Source: Candidatus Cloacimonadota bacterium (lineage in GTDB: Bacteria > Muiribacteriota > UBA6191). Taken from it: 33,891 nucleotides of DNA. The translations under genes and the position numbers were made by a program. Below the pieces are notes generated by a model. It did not search any database. It saw only the letters and a program-made list of their open reading frames with translations, and was not told the DNA's origin. This document shows, one piece after another, positions 27,065 to 33,891 of the stretch. Numbering within the stretch: position 1 is the first letter of the stretch; every line of letters starts with the position of its first letter. The stretch is taken from the NCBI GenBank assembly GCA_002402105.1, contig NVVD01000004.1, positions 121,608 through 155,498 of the forward strand, read 5' to 3'.

Positions 27065-28598
27065 TTTTAATCTTTTTCACGATGATGCCAAAATAGAGTT
27101 AGGGCTACAAGATTTTCTTAAAAATATAGAAATCCCTACAAGTTTTTTAGCTCATTATAAGCTAGAGATTTTAAATGAAAAAAAATCAAAAATACAATAT
27201 AAAATAATATCTGATTGCCTTAATAAACTACCCTTAAATACTATTAATAAATTAGTCCAGTATTTTAAAGAAATACCTAATTTAGATTATTTACTATCAA
27301 ATATAGACAATCAAAGTTTAGACCAAATTCAACTTAAACAGCTTGGTGATTTTTGTATCCTAGATCAAAAAGTATCAGAACTTGAAAATAGTTTTCCATT
27401 AAAAAAGTCTATTCAACATCAAAAAATACTATCTATTTTAAATCAATATTTACAAGATGATTTTTCATACTTTTCAAAATCAGAGCAAATTGACTTACTT
27501 AAATTAGAAATGGATAACTTAAATCAAAACTTTCAAAATGCTATTTCTAATTATGAAAAAAATATATTGATTGATACAAAGATTAAATTATACTATCCTT
27601 ATAAAAAAGAAATTCCTTACGAAAAAAATCTATTGAGTCAATTGTCTCAATCAAAATTTATTAGTGTATCTCAAAAAGATAATTTAATTGTCATAGATTA
27701 TATTCTACCCAAAGATATACAAAACCTACAAAGTAAACGCAAAAATTTATTAAAAAAATACCAGACTTTAATACAAAATAAACTTATAGAAATTAACTCT
27801 AAATTATCACCCTATTTAAGTAAGTTTAATAATTATATCCAACTCAAAAAATATAGACTTTATATCTATGCTCTTTGTTTATTTTCTCATAAATCTAATC
27901 TTTGTATCCCCACATTTCAAAACAAATTTATTCTTTTTAATAATGCTAGATTATTTTCACTTGAACAAAATACTAAAAATTATAAACCACTAAATTTATC
28001 AACAAAATCTGGAGCATCTATTTTATTTGGTGCAAACATGACTGGTAAAACAAGTGTTTTAAAAACTCTTTATTTTCATTTTTGTTTAATGCAACTTGCT
28101 ATACCCTTACCTGCTACAAAGATTGAATGCTTTTACCCTACAAATATTTTACTAAAATTAAAAAATTCTGGATCTATTCAAAAAAAGATGAGTAGTTTTT
28201 CTGAAGAAATACAGTTTTGGACACAAGATTTTCAAAAGCATTCTGTTATTTTATGTGATGAGTTGTTTTTAAATACAGAACCTTCTGCTGGTGAAATTAT
28301 CTCTAAAATTGTAATTGATTATATTAAAACTAAAAATGTTTTTTTTATGGCTAGTTCTCATTATATTAATTTATTTGAACTAAATGATGTAAATTTATTT
28401 TATATGAAAAGTTTAATCAATAAAAATAACTTAGATAAACACAAGCTTTTGGAGCAAATTCCTTTTGAACTTGCACCAATCAAAAAAGATGATAAAATGT
28501 GTTTGCAAACAATGAAAAATGAAGCTTTAGAATTAGCTTTATGTTTTGATTTACCAAGTGAGATTAAAAATAAAATAACTAATATTTTAAAAGGATAA
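27048..28598 (+). CDS. kamC: KamC: MutS-like ATPase of the lysine aminomutase system
   Basis: The 516-residue protein ends in a MutS/ABC-type ATPase domain: Walker A GANMTGKTS (from residue 328), a FSEEI segment and Walker B VILCDE (D404, E405), then ASSHY. The N-terminal 300 residues are mostly helical and lack the mismatch-binding domain of true MutS, so it is not a mismatch repair enzyme. In lysine degradation clusters this protein is called KamC and thought to be the ATPase of the aminomutase reactivase with KamB. Cobalamin enzymes often need such ATPases to swap damaged cofactor. The gene ends two bases before kamD, whose AAGGA lies in the kamC end. Confidence 0.85.
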   Translation: MQLDFNFNLFHDDAKIELGLQDFLKNIEIPTSFLAHYKLEILNEKKSKIQYKIISDCLNKLPLNTINKLVQYFKEIPNLDYLLSNIDNQSLDQIQLKQLGDFCILDQKVSELENSFPLKKSIQHQKILSILNQYLQDDFSYFSKSEQIDLLKLEMDNLNQNFQNAISNYEKNILIDTKIKLYYPYKKEIPYEKNLLSQLSQSKFISVSQKDNLIVIDYILPKDIQNLQSKRKNLLKKYQTLIQNKLIEINSKLSPYLSKFNNYIQLKKYRLYIYALCLFSHKSNLCIPTFQNKFILFNNARLFSLEQNTKNYKPLNLSTKSGASILFGANMTGKTSVLKTLYFHFCLMQLAIPLPATKIECFYPTNILLKLKNSGSIQKKMSSFSEEIQFWTQDFQKHSVILCDELFLNTEPSAGEIISKIVIDYIKTKNVFFMASSHYINLFELNDVNLFYMKSLINKNNLDKHKLLEQIPFELAPIKKDDKMCLQTMKNEALELALCFDLPSEIKNKITNILKG

Positions 28599-28600
28599 TA

Positions 28601-30148
28601 ATGGCAGATTTACCCCTAAATATGGAGCAAGTACTACGAGTTAAAAAACTTGCACAAAATATTGCTGATGATACTCAAAAATTAATTGATATACACTCAT
28701 CTGTTTCAACAGAACGAACAATCTTAAGACTGATTGGGGTAGATGGATGTGTAGATGGTGAGTTACCCCTACCTAATCGAATCATTGATTTATTAATTGA
28801 AGAAAATATTTTAGAAAATGGTATCTCTAAACCATTTGCAGCAGCACTTTTAAAATCTGGTCGTAATGCTCAAACTACTGCTGAATTAATTCATCAAAAA
28901 GAAATTAAATTAGGTGACTACAGCGGATTATCTCCAAAAGATATCCAAAGTAAAGAGTTAGATTTAGCAAAAATTGCAATTGATCTTTTAGAAACAAGTA
29001 AAAAAAATAAACTTAAAAAAATTGCTAAATACCCCCTAGGTCCACAACCTTGGAAATACCTCATTGTAGCTACTGGTAATATTTACGAAGATCGTACACA
29101 AGGTATATCAGCAGCCTATGCTGGAGCTGATATTGTAGCTGTTATTCGTACAACTGCTCAATCTTTATTAGACCATGTGCCTTATGGCCCAACCACTGAG
29201 GGTTTTGGCGGTACAATGGCTACCCAAGAAAATTTCAAAATTATGCGAGAAGCATTAGATAAAGCATCAAATGAGCAAAATCGTTATGTTCGTTTAGTAA
29301 ATTATTCTAGTGGATTATGCATGGCAGAAATCGCTGCATGTGCTGCTCATGAAGACCTTGATATGCTATTAAATGACTCGATGTATGGCATACTATTTAG
29401 AGATATTAACCCCGTACGTACTTTTGTTGATCAATACTTTTCAAGGCTTATTTGTGCCAAAGCAGATATTATCATAAATACTGGTGAAGATAATTATTTA
29501 ACAACCTCTGATGCTATTGAACAAGCTTATACAGTCACATCAAGTCAATTAATCAATGAGGCAATGGCAATTAATGCTAAACTTCCAGAAGAGTTAATGG
29601 GACTTGGTCACGCTTATGAAATAGACCCTAAACAAGAAAATGCTTTTTTATATGAAATCGCTCACGCACAACTAGCGAGGCAATTATTTCCAAAGGCCCC
29701 TATTAAATATATGCCACCTACAAAATATAAAAGTACAGATATTTTCTTTTCTCATGTGATGGATACTATGTTTAATATGGTTTCTATTACAACCAATCAA
29801 GGCATCCACCTTTCTGGAATGCCAACTGAGGCCATACATACCCCATTAATGATGGACAGATACCAAGCTCTAAGTTCTATTAACTATGTATTTAATATTG
29901 CAAAAGACTTTGGTAATGAAATCGAATTTAAACAAGATGGTTTTATTGCAAATAGAGCTACTGAGGTATTAAATCAATCCGAAAAGTTTCTAAATGAAAT
30001 TGTTGATGGTGGTGGTTTATTAAATGCTATTGAAATTGGTTCTTTTGCCAATGTTAAACGTCTACGAAACGAAGGCAAAGGTAAAGACGGAGTTTTTATT
30101 AAAGGCTCTGACTATACTAATCCCATTATTGATTTATTAATTAACTAG
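28601..30148 (+). CDS. kamD: Lysine 5,6-aminomutase alpha subunit
   Basis: KamD is the large subunit of the adenosylcobalamin- and PLP-dependent enzyme that moves the terminal amino group of beta-lysine (or D-lysine) to carbon 5. The 515 residues are the normal length and show the family sequence from the start (MEQVLRVKKLAQNIADDTQ) through the barrel segment (VPYGPTTEGFGGTMATQENF) and VIRTTAQSLLDH. The B12-binding Rossmann part is in KamE. It is followed 9 bases later by kamE. AAGGA precedes the ATG. D-ornithine 4,5-aminomutase is the main alternative, but the flanking kdd, kce and kal fix the substrate as lysine. Confidence 0.95.
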   Translation: MADLPLNMEQVLRVKKLAQNIADDTQKLIDIHSSVSTERTILRLIGVDGCVDGELPLPNRIIDLLIEENILENGISKPFAAALLKSGRNAQTTAELIHQKEIKLGDYSGLSPKDIQSKELDLAKIAIDLLETSKKNKLKKIAKYPLGPQPWKYLIVATGNIYEDRTQGISAAYAGADIVAVIRTTAQSLLDHVPYGPTTEGFGGTMATQENFKIMREALDKASNEQNRYVRLVNYSSGLCMAEIAACAAHEDLDMLLNDSMYGILFRDINPVRTFVDQYFSRLICAKADIIINTGEDNYLTTSDAIEQAYTVTSSQLINEAMAINAKLPEELMGLGHAYEIDPKQENAFLYEIAHAQLARQLFPKAPIKYMPPTKYKSTDIFFSHVMDTMFNMVSITTNQGIHLSGMPTEAIHTPLMMDRYQALSSINYVFNIAKDFGNEIEFKQDGFIANRATEVLNQSEKFLNEIVDGGGLLNAIEIGSFANVKRLRNEGKGKDGVFIKGSDYTNPIIDLLIN

Positions 30149-30157
30149 GAGTTTACA

Positions 30158-30898
30158 ATGAGTGAAGAACTAATCAAACCTTATGGTGATACGCTTAATG
30201 ATGGTAAAATGCAATTTGCTTTTACTCTACCTATTGAAAATTGTGCTAGAGCTAAAAAAGCAGCAGAAGCTTATGTAGCTAAACTAAATTGCCAAGATAT
30301 ACAAATTGTTCATTCCAAAAAAATTGCTAATGGCTTTACCTATTTTGTGGCTTTTGCTAATGCCATTCCACAAGTTGATTACTCTGTAATTGAGGCTAGC
30401 GAAGTAGAGTCAGCTGATATGGACTTTTATCAGATCAATGATTTTATTAAGGAGCATTTTTCTAAACCTTTAGTAGTCATTGGCGCAACCATTGGTACAG
30501 ATGCTCATACTGTTGGCATAGATGCTATCTTAAACATGAAAGGCTATAATGCTAATTATGGCCTTGAAAGATACGAACAATTTGAAACCTATAATATGGG
30601 AGCACAAGTTACAGCCGAAGAATTATTAAAAAAAGCCGAAGATGTTGGAGCTGATGCTCTTTTAATCTCTCAAACTGTTACTCAAAAAGACTCACATCTA
30701 AGAAACTTCACCTACTTGATGGAGCTCTTAGAAGCAGAAGGAGTCAGAGATAAATACTTATTCATTATTGGTGGCCCTAGAATATCGCATGAAATGGCCA
30801 TAGAGCTTGGCTATGATGCTGGTTTTGGCCCAGGTACATTACCAAGTCATGTTGGTGAGTACATTGCTACAAGTTTACAAAAAAGATTAGGAGAATAA
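30158..30898 (+). CDS. kamE: Lysine 5,6-aminomutase beta subunit
   Basis: The small subunit binds cobalamin base-off. The cobalt-binding DxHxxG motif is D115-A-H117-T-V-G120, and the segment ending in IGGPRIS belongs to the B12 Rossmann fold. K128 (NMKG) lies 11 residues after H117, the same spacing as Lys144 and His133 in the known enzyme. K128 should therefore form the internal aldimine with PLP. The 246-residue length is normal. AGGAG lies before the ATG. It pairs with kamD and is followed one base later by kal. The enzyme is cytoplasmic and needs vitamin B12, whose synthesis or uptake genes are not in this window. Confidence 0.95.
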   Translation: MSEELIKPYGDTLNDGKMQFAFTLPIENCARAKKAAEAYVAKLNCQDIQIVHSKKIANGFTYFVAFANAIPQVDYSVIEASEVESADMDFYQINDFIKEHFSKPLVVIGATIGTDAHTVGIDAILNMKGYNANYGLERYEQFETYNMGAQVTAEELLKKAEDVGADALLISQTVTQKDSHLRNFTYLMELLEAEGVRDKYLFIIGGPRISHEMAIELGYDAGFGPGTLPSHVGEYIATSLQKRLGE

Positions 30899-30899
30899 A

Positions 30900-31292
30900 A
30901 TGATCGAAGCAAAAATACGTTTAAGATTAAGTTGTCATGATGCACATTATGGTGGTGGACTTATTGATGGTTCAAAAATGTTAAATCTTTTTGGAGATGT
31001 AGCAACTGAGTTATTAATCAGACATGATGGTGATGAAGGTTTATTTAGAGCTTATAGTAATGTCGAGTTTTTAGCTCCTGTTTATGCTGGTGATTATATC
31101 GAAGCTATTGGCAAAATTACTAAAGTTGGTAATAGCTCACGTACAATGGAGTTTGAAGCTTGGAAAGTAATTAGTCCACGACCTGATATTTCAAATAGTG
31201 CTGCTGATGTTTTAAAAGATCCTATTTTAGTCTGTAAAGCAACGGGTACATGCGTAACACCAAAAGATTCTCAAAGAGTCAAACATGATTAA
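30900..31292 (+). CDS. kal: 3-aminobutyryl-CoA ammonia-lyase
   Basis: Kal removes ammonia from L-3-aminobutyryl-CoA to give crotonyl-CoA, the last dedicated step of the pathway. The 130-residue length and the family start ([23 protein letters not shown]) fit the hot-dog-fold Kal, and the [26 protein letters not shown] strand is typical of hot-dog thioesterase-like folds. It starts one base after kamE and its 3' end overlaps kce by 8 bases (ATGATTAA), showing coupled translation. The crotonyl-CoA would go on to butyryl-CoA or be oxidised; those genes are not here. Confidence 0.92.
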   Translation: MIEAKIRLRLSCHDAHYGGGLIDGSKMLNLFGDVATELLIRHDGDEGLFRAYSNVEFLAPVYAGDYIEAIGKITKVGNSSRTMEFEAWKVISPRPDISNSAADVLKDPILVCKATGTCVTPKDSQRVKHD

Positions 31293-32100
31293 ACCTTTAA
31301 TTATATCTTGCCCTATTATTGGGGCTGAGCTTACAAAAGAAGATTACCCATATCTACCAACAACCCCAGATGAACTAGCCCAAGCAGCTTTTGAAGCCGT
31401 TGAACAAGGCGCAACAATCATACATTTACATGTAAGAGATAAAAATGGTAAACCTTCTCAAAGAGTTGACATCTTTCAAGAAGTCAGTAAAAAAATTAAA
31501 GATAGATGTGAATGTATTTTACAATATTCAACAGGTGGAGCCGTTGGCACTCCTCTTAGTGATCGAATAGCCCCCCTTAGTTTAAAACCAGAAATGGCAA
31601 CGCTTTCTATGGGCTCCTTAAATTTTGGCAATGAAATTTTTGAAAATACTCAAGATATTATTGTAGGTATTGCAAAGTCAATGGTAGATAATAATGTCAT
31701 GCCAGAGCTTGAAATTTTTGATTACGGAATGATGGATACAGTTGATAGATTTGTAAAAAAAGGTTTAATACCAGAGCATTACCACATTGATTTTGTACTC
31801 GGAGTACCTGGTGGAATGAACGGTGAAATTAAAAGCCTCATCATGCTTTTAGACAGAATCTCTAAAAGTCAAACTTGGACAGTTGCAGGAGTAGGGCGAT
31901 TTCAATTGCCACTAGCAACACATGCCATCATGATGGGTGGAAATATCCGAATAGGTATTGAAGATAATATTTTTTATCGTAAAGGTGAAATGGCAAAAAC
32001 CAATGCTCAATTAATAGAGAGATTTGTTAAAATTGCTCATTTAGCTGATAGAGAAATAGCAACCCTTGAGCAAACCAGACAAATACTTAAATTAAGCTAA
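31285..32100 (+). CDS. kce: 3-keto-5-aminohexanoate cleavage enzyme
   Basis: Kce condenses 5-amino-3-oxohexanoate with acetyl-CoA and cleaves it to L-3-aminobutyryl-CoA and acetoacetate. The 271-residue TIM-barrel of the BKACE (DUF849) family shows its zinc ligands H47 and H49 in TIIHLHVRD and E226 in RIGIEDN. The [15 protein letters not shown] segment and the MNGEIKS region are also typical. Kce and Kal depend on one another (Kce makes the Kal substrate), consistent with their overlap. Product acetoacetate would need a CoA-transferase (AtoDA type), which is absent here. Confidence 0.95.
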   Translation: MIKPLIISCPIIGAELTKEDYPYLPTTPDELAQAAFEAVEQGATIIHLHVRDKNGKPSQRVDIFQEVSKKIKDRCECILQYSTGGAVGTPLSDRIAPLSLKPEMATLSMGSLNFGNEIFENTQDIIVGIAKSMVDNNVMPELEIFDYGMMDTVDRFVKKGLIPEHYHIDFVLGVPGGMNGEIKSLIMLLDRISKSQTWTVAGVGRFQLPLATHAIMMGGNIRIGIEDNIFYRKGEMAKTNAQLIERFVKIAHLADREIATLEQTRQILKLS

Positions 32101-32103
32101 ATT

Positions 32104-32376
32104 ATGGCCGTTGACTACTCTTCACCACATATGATTAACTTTAAAGGCATTGTTGATATTATGCCCTCTGAAAAACTATCTGTGATAGTTCATAATGAGC
32201 ATATTCAGCTTGGAGCTTTAATTTTAGTTTGCTGTGAAACTAAAAAAAGAAAGACTATTCTTTTTTCTCAACAAAAAGATAAACAAAGTTTGTTGATCGA
32301 ATCTTTAATAAAACTTAAACAACCACCTGATTTTGTTTTAGAAACTTTAGTTGATGAACTTAAAAAACTGATGTAG
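32104..32376 (+). CDS. Small protein of unknown function at the end of the kam operon
   Basis: A 90-residue product with no family I recognise and no signal peptide or membrane helix. It contains a hydrophobic stretch (LGALILVCCETKKRKTILFS) with two adjacent cysteines and a helical C-terminus (DFVLETLVDELKKLM). It starts three bases after the kce stop, so it is likely transcribed with the lysine genes. A small regulatory or accessory role is possible but unsupported. I do not recall an equivalent in known kam clusters. Confidence 0.55.
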   Translation: MAVDYSSPHMINFKGIVDIMPSEKLSVIVHNEHIQLGALILVCCETKKRKTILFSQQKDKQSLLIESLIKLKQPPDFVLETLVDELKKLM

Positions 32377-32395
32377 ATATTTATCGGAGTCTCCT

Positions 32396-32419
32396 ATGAA
32401 GAAACTAATTTTATTTTAA
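32396..32419 (+). other. Seven-codon mini-ORF with strong ribosome binding site
   Basis: GGAG (32386-32389) stands six bases before an ATG that encodes MKKLILF and then stops. The start resembles the beginning of a signal peptide, so it could be the remnant of a broken secreted-protein gene, a leader peptide, or chance. Nothing downstream in the same frame continues it convincingly. Confidence 0.25.
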
Positions 32420-32425
32420 AGGTCT

Positions 32426-32489
32426 TATTAAAAATCATTCATATCTGAAAATTTTTAATAGATGATGCTATACTTTTATACATCTATTA
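32426..32489. repeat. Overlapping inverted repeats (two alternative hairpins)
   Basis: TATTAAAAAT (32426-32435) is a perfect 10-base inverted repeat of ATTTTTAATA (32451-32460). The latter overlaps TAATAGATG (32456-32464), which pairs perfectly with CATCTATTA (32481-32489). The middle arm can pair with only one of the outer two. It could be a weak terminator or a switch between the kam operon and the next gene. All stems are AT-rich. Confidence 0.3.
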
Positions 32490-32603
32490 CAAGTGAATAT
32501 AAGCACAGCTAAGAATAATTAATATTCTATTTCACAAAGCCAATTTAAGAGGTAAAATATAGATAAGAACTTTATAAACCTAAAAATGGAAAGAAGTAGT
32601 ACA

Positions 32604-33891
32604 ATGAAGGCAATTGAATTTGAAAGTTTCAAAATAAAAGAATCTAAAAATAATCAAGTACTTATTTCTACATCATTTAAAATATTAGATGATGATGATA
32701 ATCCTGTAAAAAATTCTATTCTTGTTTCTAAAATATTAGATGAATTAGAGGATATAGAACTAAAAACAGATGAAAAAGGATTTACTTCACTTTCTTTTTA
32801 TAAACAAAAATCAGAATGCCAAACAAAACCAGAAATTGATCTTATTCAATTTTACACACAACAATCTATTAATTCTAATCTTATAATGAAAGAAGTAATC
32901 AAAAAAGAAAGTGTTAAATTACAAAACTTTCCTTTAGGAACAGCGGACTTTGAAACGATAAGAAATAAAAACAAACTTTATATAGATAAAACAAAGCAGA
33001 TTTATGACCTTATACAAACAAGTAAGTCTTGTTTTATATCTCGCCCAAGACGATTTGGAAAATCTTTAATTATTTCTACATTAGAAAACTTATTCAAAGG
33101 AAAAAAAGACTTATTTAAAGGGTTAGATATAGAAAAAGAAAATTATTCTTTTGAAAAACATCCTGTTATTAGGTTAGATTTTTCTAGGCTAAAATACGTA
33201 GATTCTGGACAAAGCTTTAATAAAGCTATGTTAAAGCAATTATATAAAATAGCTTCTAAAGAAAAGGTTTCTTTAAAAGAAGAAACTCAATCAGAAGCTT
33301 TTGAGGAATTAATAGAGCTTTTAGCTGAGAAAACAGGCGAAAAAGTAGTTATCCTTATTGATGAATATGATAAACCAATACTAGATAATATTACCAAAGG
33401 AAACATAGATGATATTCAAGAAGAGTTAAAAAACTTTTTTGGAGTAACAAAAACATCGGATAATGATATTGAGTTTTTATTTATAACAGGAATTACAAAA
33501 CTTTCTAATATTAATATGTTTTCTGATGCTAATCATATTGATGATATGAGCACAGACAGGCTTTTTGATTCTATGTTTGGGTATACACAAGAAGAGTTAG
33601 AAGATAGATTTAACCCTTATATAAAAAGCCTTGCAAAAGAAGAAGGATTATCTTTTGAAGAAATCCTTCTTAAAATTAAAGAATATTATAATGGATATAC
33701 TTTTTCAAAAGAAGAAAGAGCTATTTATAATCCTTTTTCTATTTTACATCTATTTAGTGAAAACAGTTTTAATAATTATTGGTTTGAGTCAGGAACACCC
33801 ACCTTTGTTTTAGAGCTTATGAAAGAAAAAGGTTTTGATATATCAGATAAAAATGCTCTTACCTATGGGGAAGACCTTTTTGATAAAGTCA
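32604..33891 (+). CDS. AAA-ATPase-like / PD-(D/E)XK superfamily protein with N-terminal Ig-like segment (3' partial)
   Basis: A frame open from ATG 32604 to the window edge, with no stop, so the C-terminus is missing. An in-frame ATG at 32586 is also possible. From about residue 107 the sequence is that of the AAA-ATPase-like proteins linked to PD-(D/E)XK nuclease domains (DUF1703): FPLGTADFETIRNKNKLYIDKT, the Walker A variant ISRPRRFGKS, Walker B VVILIDEYDKPIL and TGITKLSNINMFS. The nuclease part would come later and is cut off. The first about 105 residues are unusual: LDDDDNPVKNS ... ELKTDEKGFTSLSF looks like a bacterial Ig-like fold. Function is unknown; mobile-element or defence roles have been suggested for this family. 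Confidence 0.75.
   Translation, partial: MKAIEFESFKIKESKNNQVLISTSFKILDDDDNPVKNSILVSKILDELEDIELKTDEKGFTSLSFYKQKSECQTKPEIDLIQFYTQQSINSNLIMKEVIKKESVKLQNFPLGTADFETIRNKNKLYIDKTKQIYDLIQTSKSCFISRPRRFGKSLIISTLENLFKGKKDLFKGLDIEKENYSFEKHPVIRLDFSRLKYVDSGQSFNKAMLKQLYKIASKEKVSLKEETQSEAFEELIELLAEKTGEKVVILIDEYDKPILDNITKGNIDDIQEELKNFFGVTKTSDNDIEFLFITGITKLSNINMFSDANHIDDMSTDRLFDSMFGYTQEELEDRFNPYIKSLAKEEGLSFEEILLKIKEYYNGYTFSKEERAIYNPFSILHLFSENSFNNYWFESGTPTFVLELMKEKGFDISDKNALTYGEDLFDKV

Noticed and set aside
27048..28598. MutS mismatch repair protein
   Set aside because: Only the ATPase domain is shared; the mismatch-binding domain is absent and the context is lysine degradation.
32385..32395. CGGAGTCTCC as a further REP copy
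   Set aside because: It is a short GGAG/CTCC palindrome without the hairpin body of the REP-like units, and the GGAG is better explained as a ribosome binding site.
1..33891. CRISPR array, tRNA, rRNA or insertion sequence
   Set aside because: No regularly spaced direct repeats, tRNA-like cloverleaf, rRNA stretch or transposase was seen in the window.

Overview
The window is a low-GC bacterial chromosome segment with tightly packed genes, short or overlapping gene junctions and GGAG/AGGA ribosome binding sites. Prepilin-like proteins, a 2-oxoglutarate dehydrogenase complex, a CiaB-family protein and a YbdG-type MscS channel suggest a Gram-negative (diderm) heterotroph. The sequence alone does not fix the phylum. 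The mix of campylobacterota-like (CiaB), gammaproteobacteria-like (DUF1456/YehS, YbdG-type channel) and fermenter-like (lysine aminomutase) genes argues against a simple assignment.

Layout. 1-2769 (+): a radical SAM/SPASM protein that runs in from outside the window, a secreted Sel1-repeat protein, and a tiny zinc-finger ORF of 46 codons. 2805-8339 (-): sucA-sucB-lpd, the whole 2-oxoglutarate dehydrogenase complex, closed by a good intrinsic terminator. 8340-8686: an intergenic region with an inverted pair of REP-like palindromes; a third copy lies at 10084-10106. 8687-9901 (+): MscS-type channel. 10131-13091 (-): pentapeptide-repeat protein, acetyl-CoA synthetase and a DUF309 protein, probably one operon. 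13271-14652 (+): a DUF1456 (YehS-like) protein overlapping a shortened MoxR-like ATPase. 14722-16644 (-): CiaB-like putative metalloprotein. 16773-20232 (+): a HEAT-TM-TPR protein followed by three pseudopilin-like proteins, a compact block with no ATPase or secretin. 20332-24390 (+): a proline-rich exported protein, a CHASE2-adenylate cyclase and a GtrA-like membrane protein. 24503-25054 (+): an unknown membrane protein. 25075-32376 (+): the lysine degradation operon kdd-kamB-kamC-kamD-kamE-kal-kce plus a small unknown ORF. 32604 to the end (+): an AAA-ATPase-like (PD-(D/E)XK associated) protein with an extra N-terminal Ig-like segment, cut by the window edge.

How the genes work together. 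The kam/kdd/kce/kal genes take beta-lysine to crotonyl-CoA, acetoacetate and ammonia. KamB and KamC probably maintain the B12/PLP aminomutase KamDE. Lysine 2,3-aminomutase (kamA) and the acetoacetate CoA-transferase are not in the window and must lie elsewhere if the pathway is complete. The nearby sucA-sucB-lpd and acs genes suggest that acetyl-CoA units can also be oxidised in a TCA cycle. The least described parts are the HEAT-TPR/pseudopilin block with its downstream secreted protein and cyclase, the REP-like palindromes, the shortened MoxR and the Ig-like/AAA fusion.
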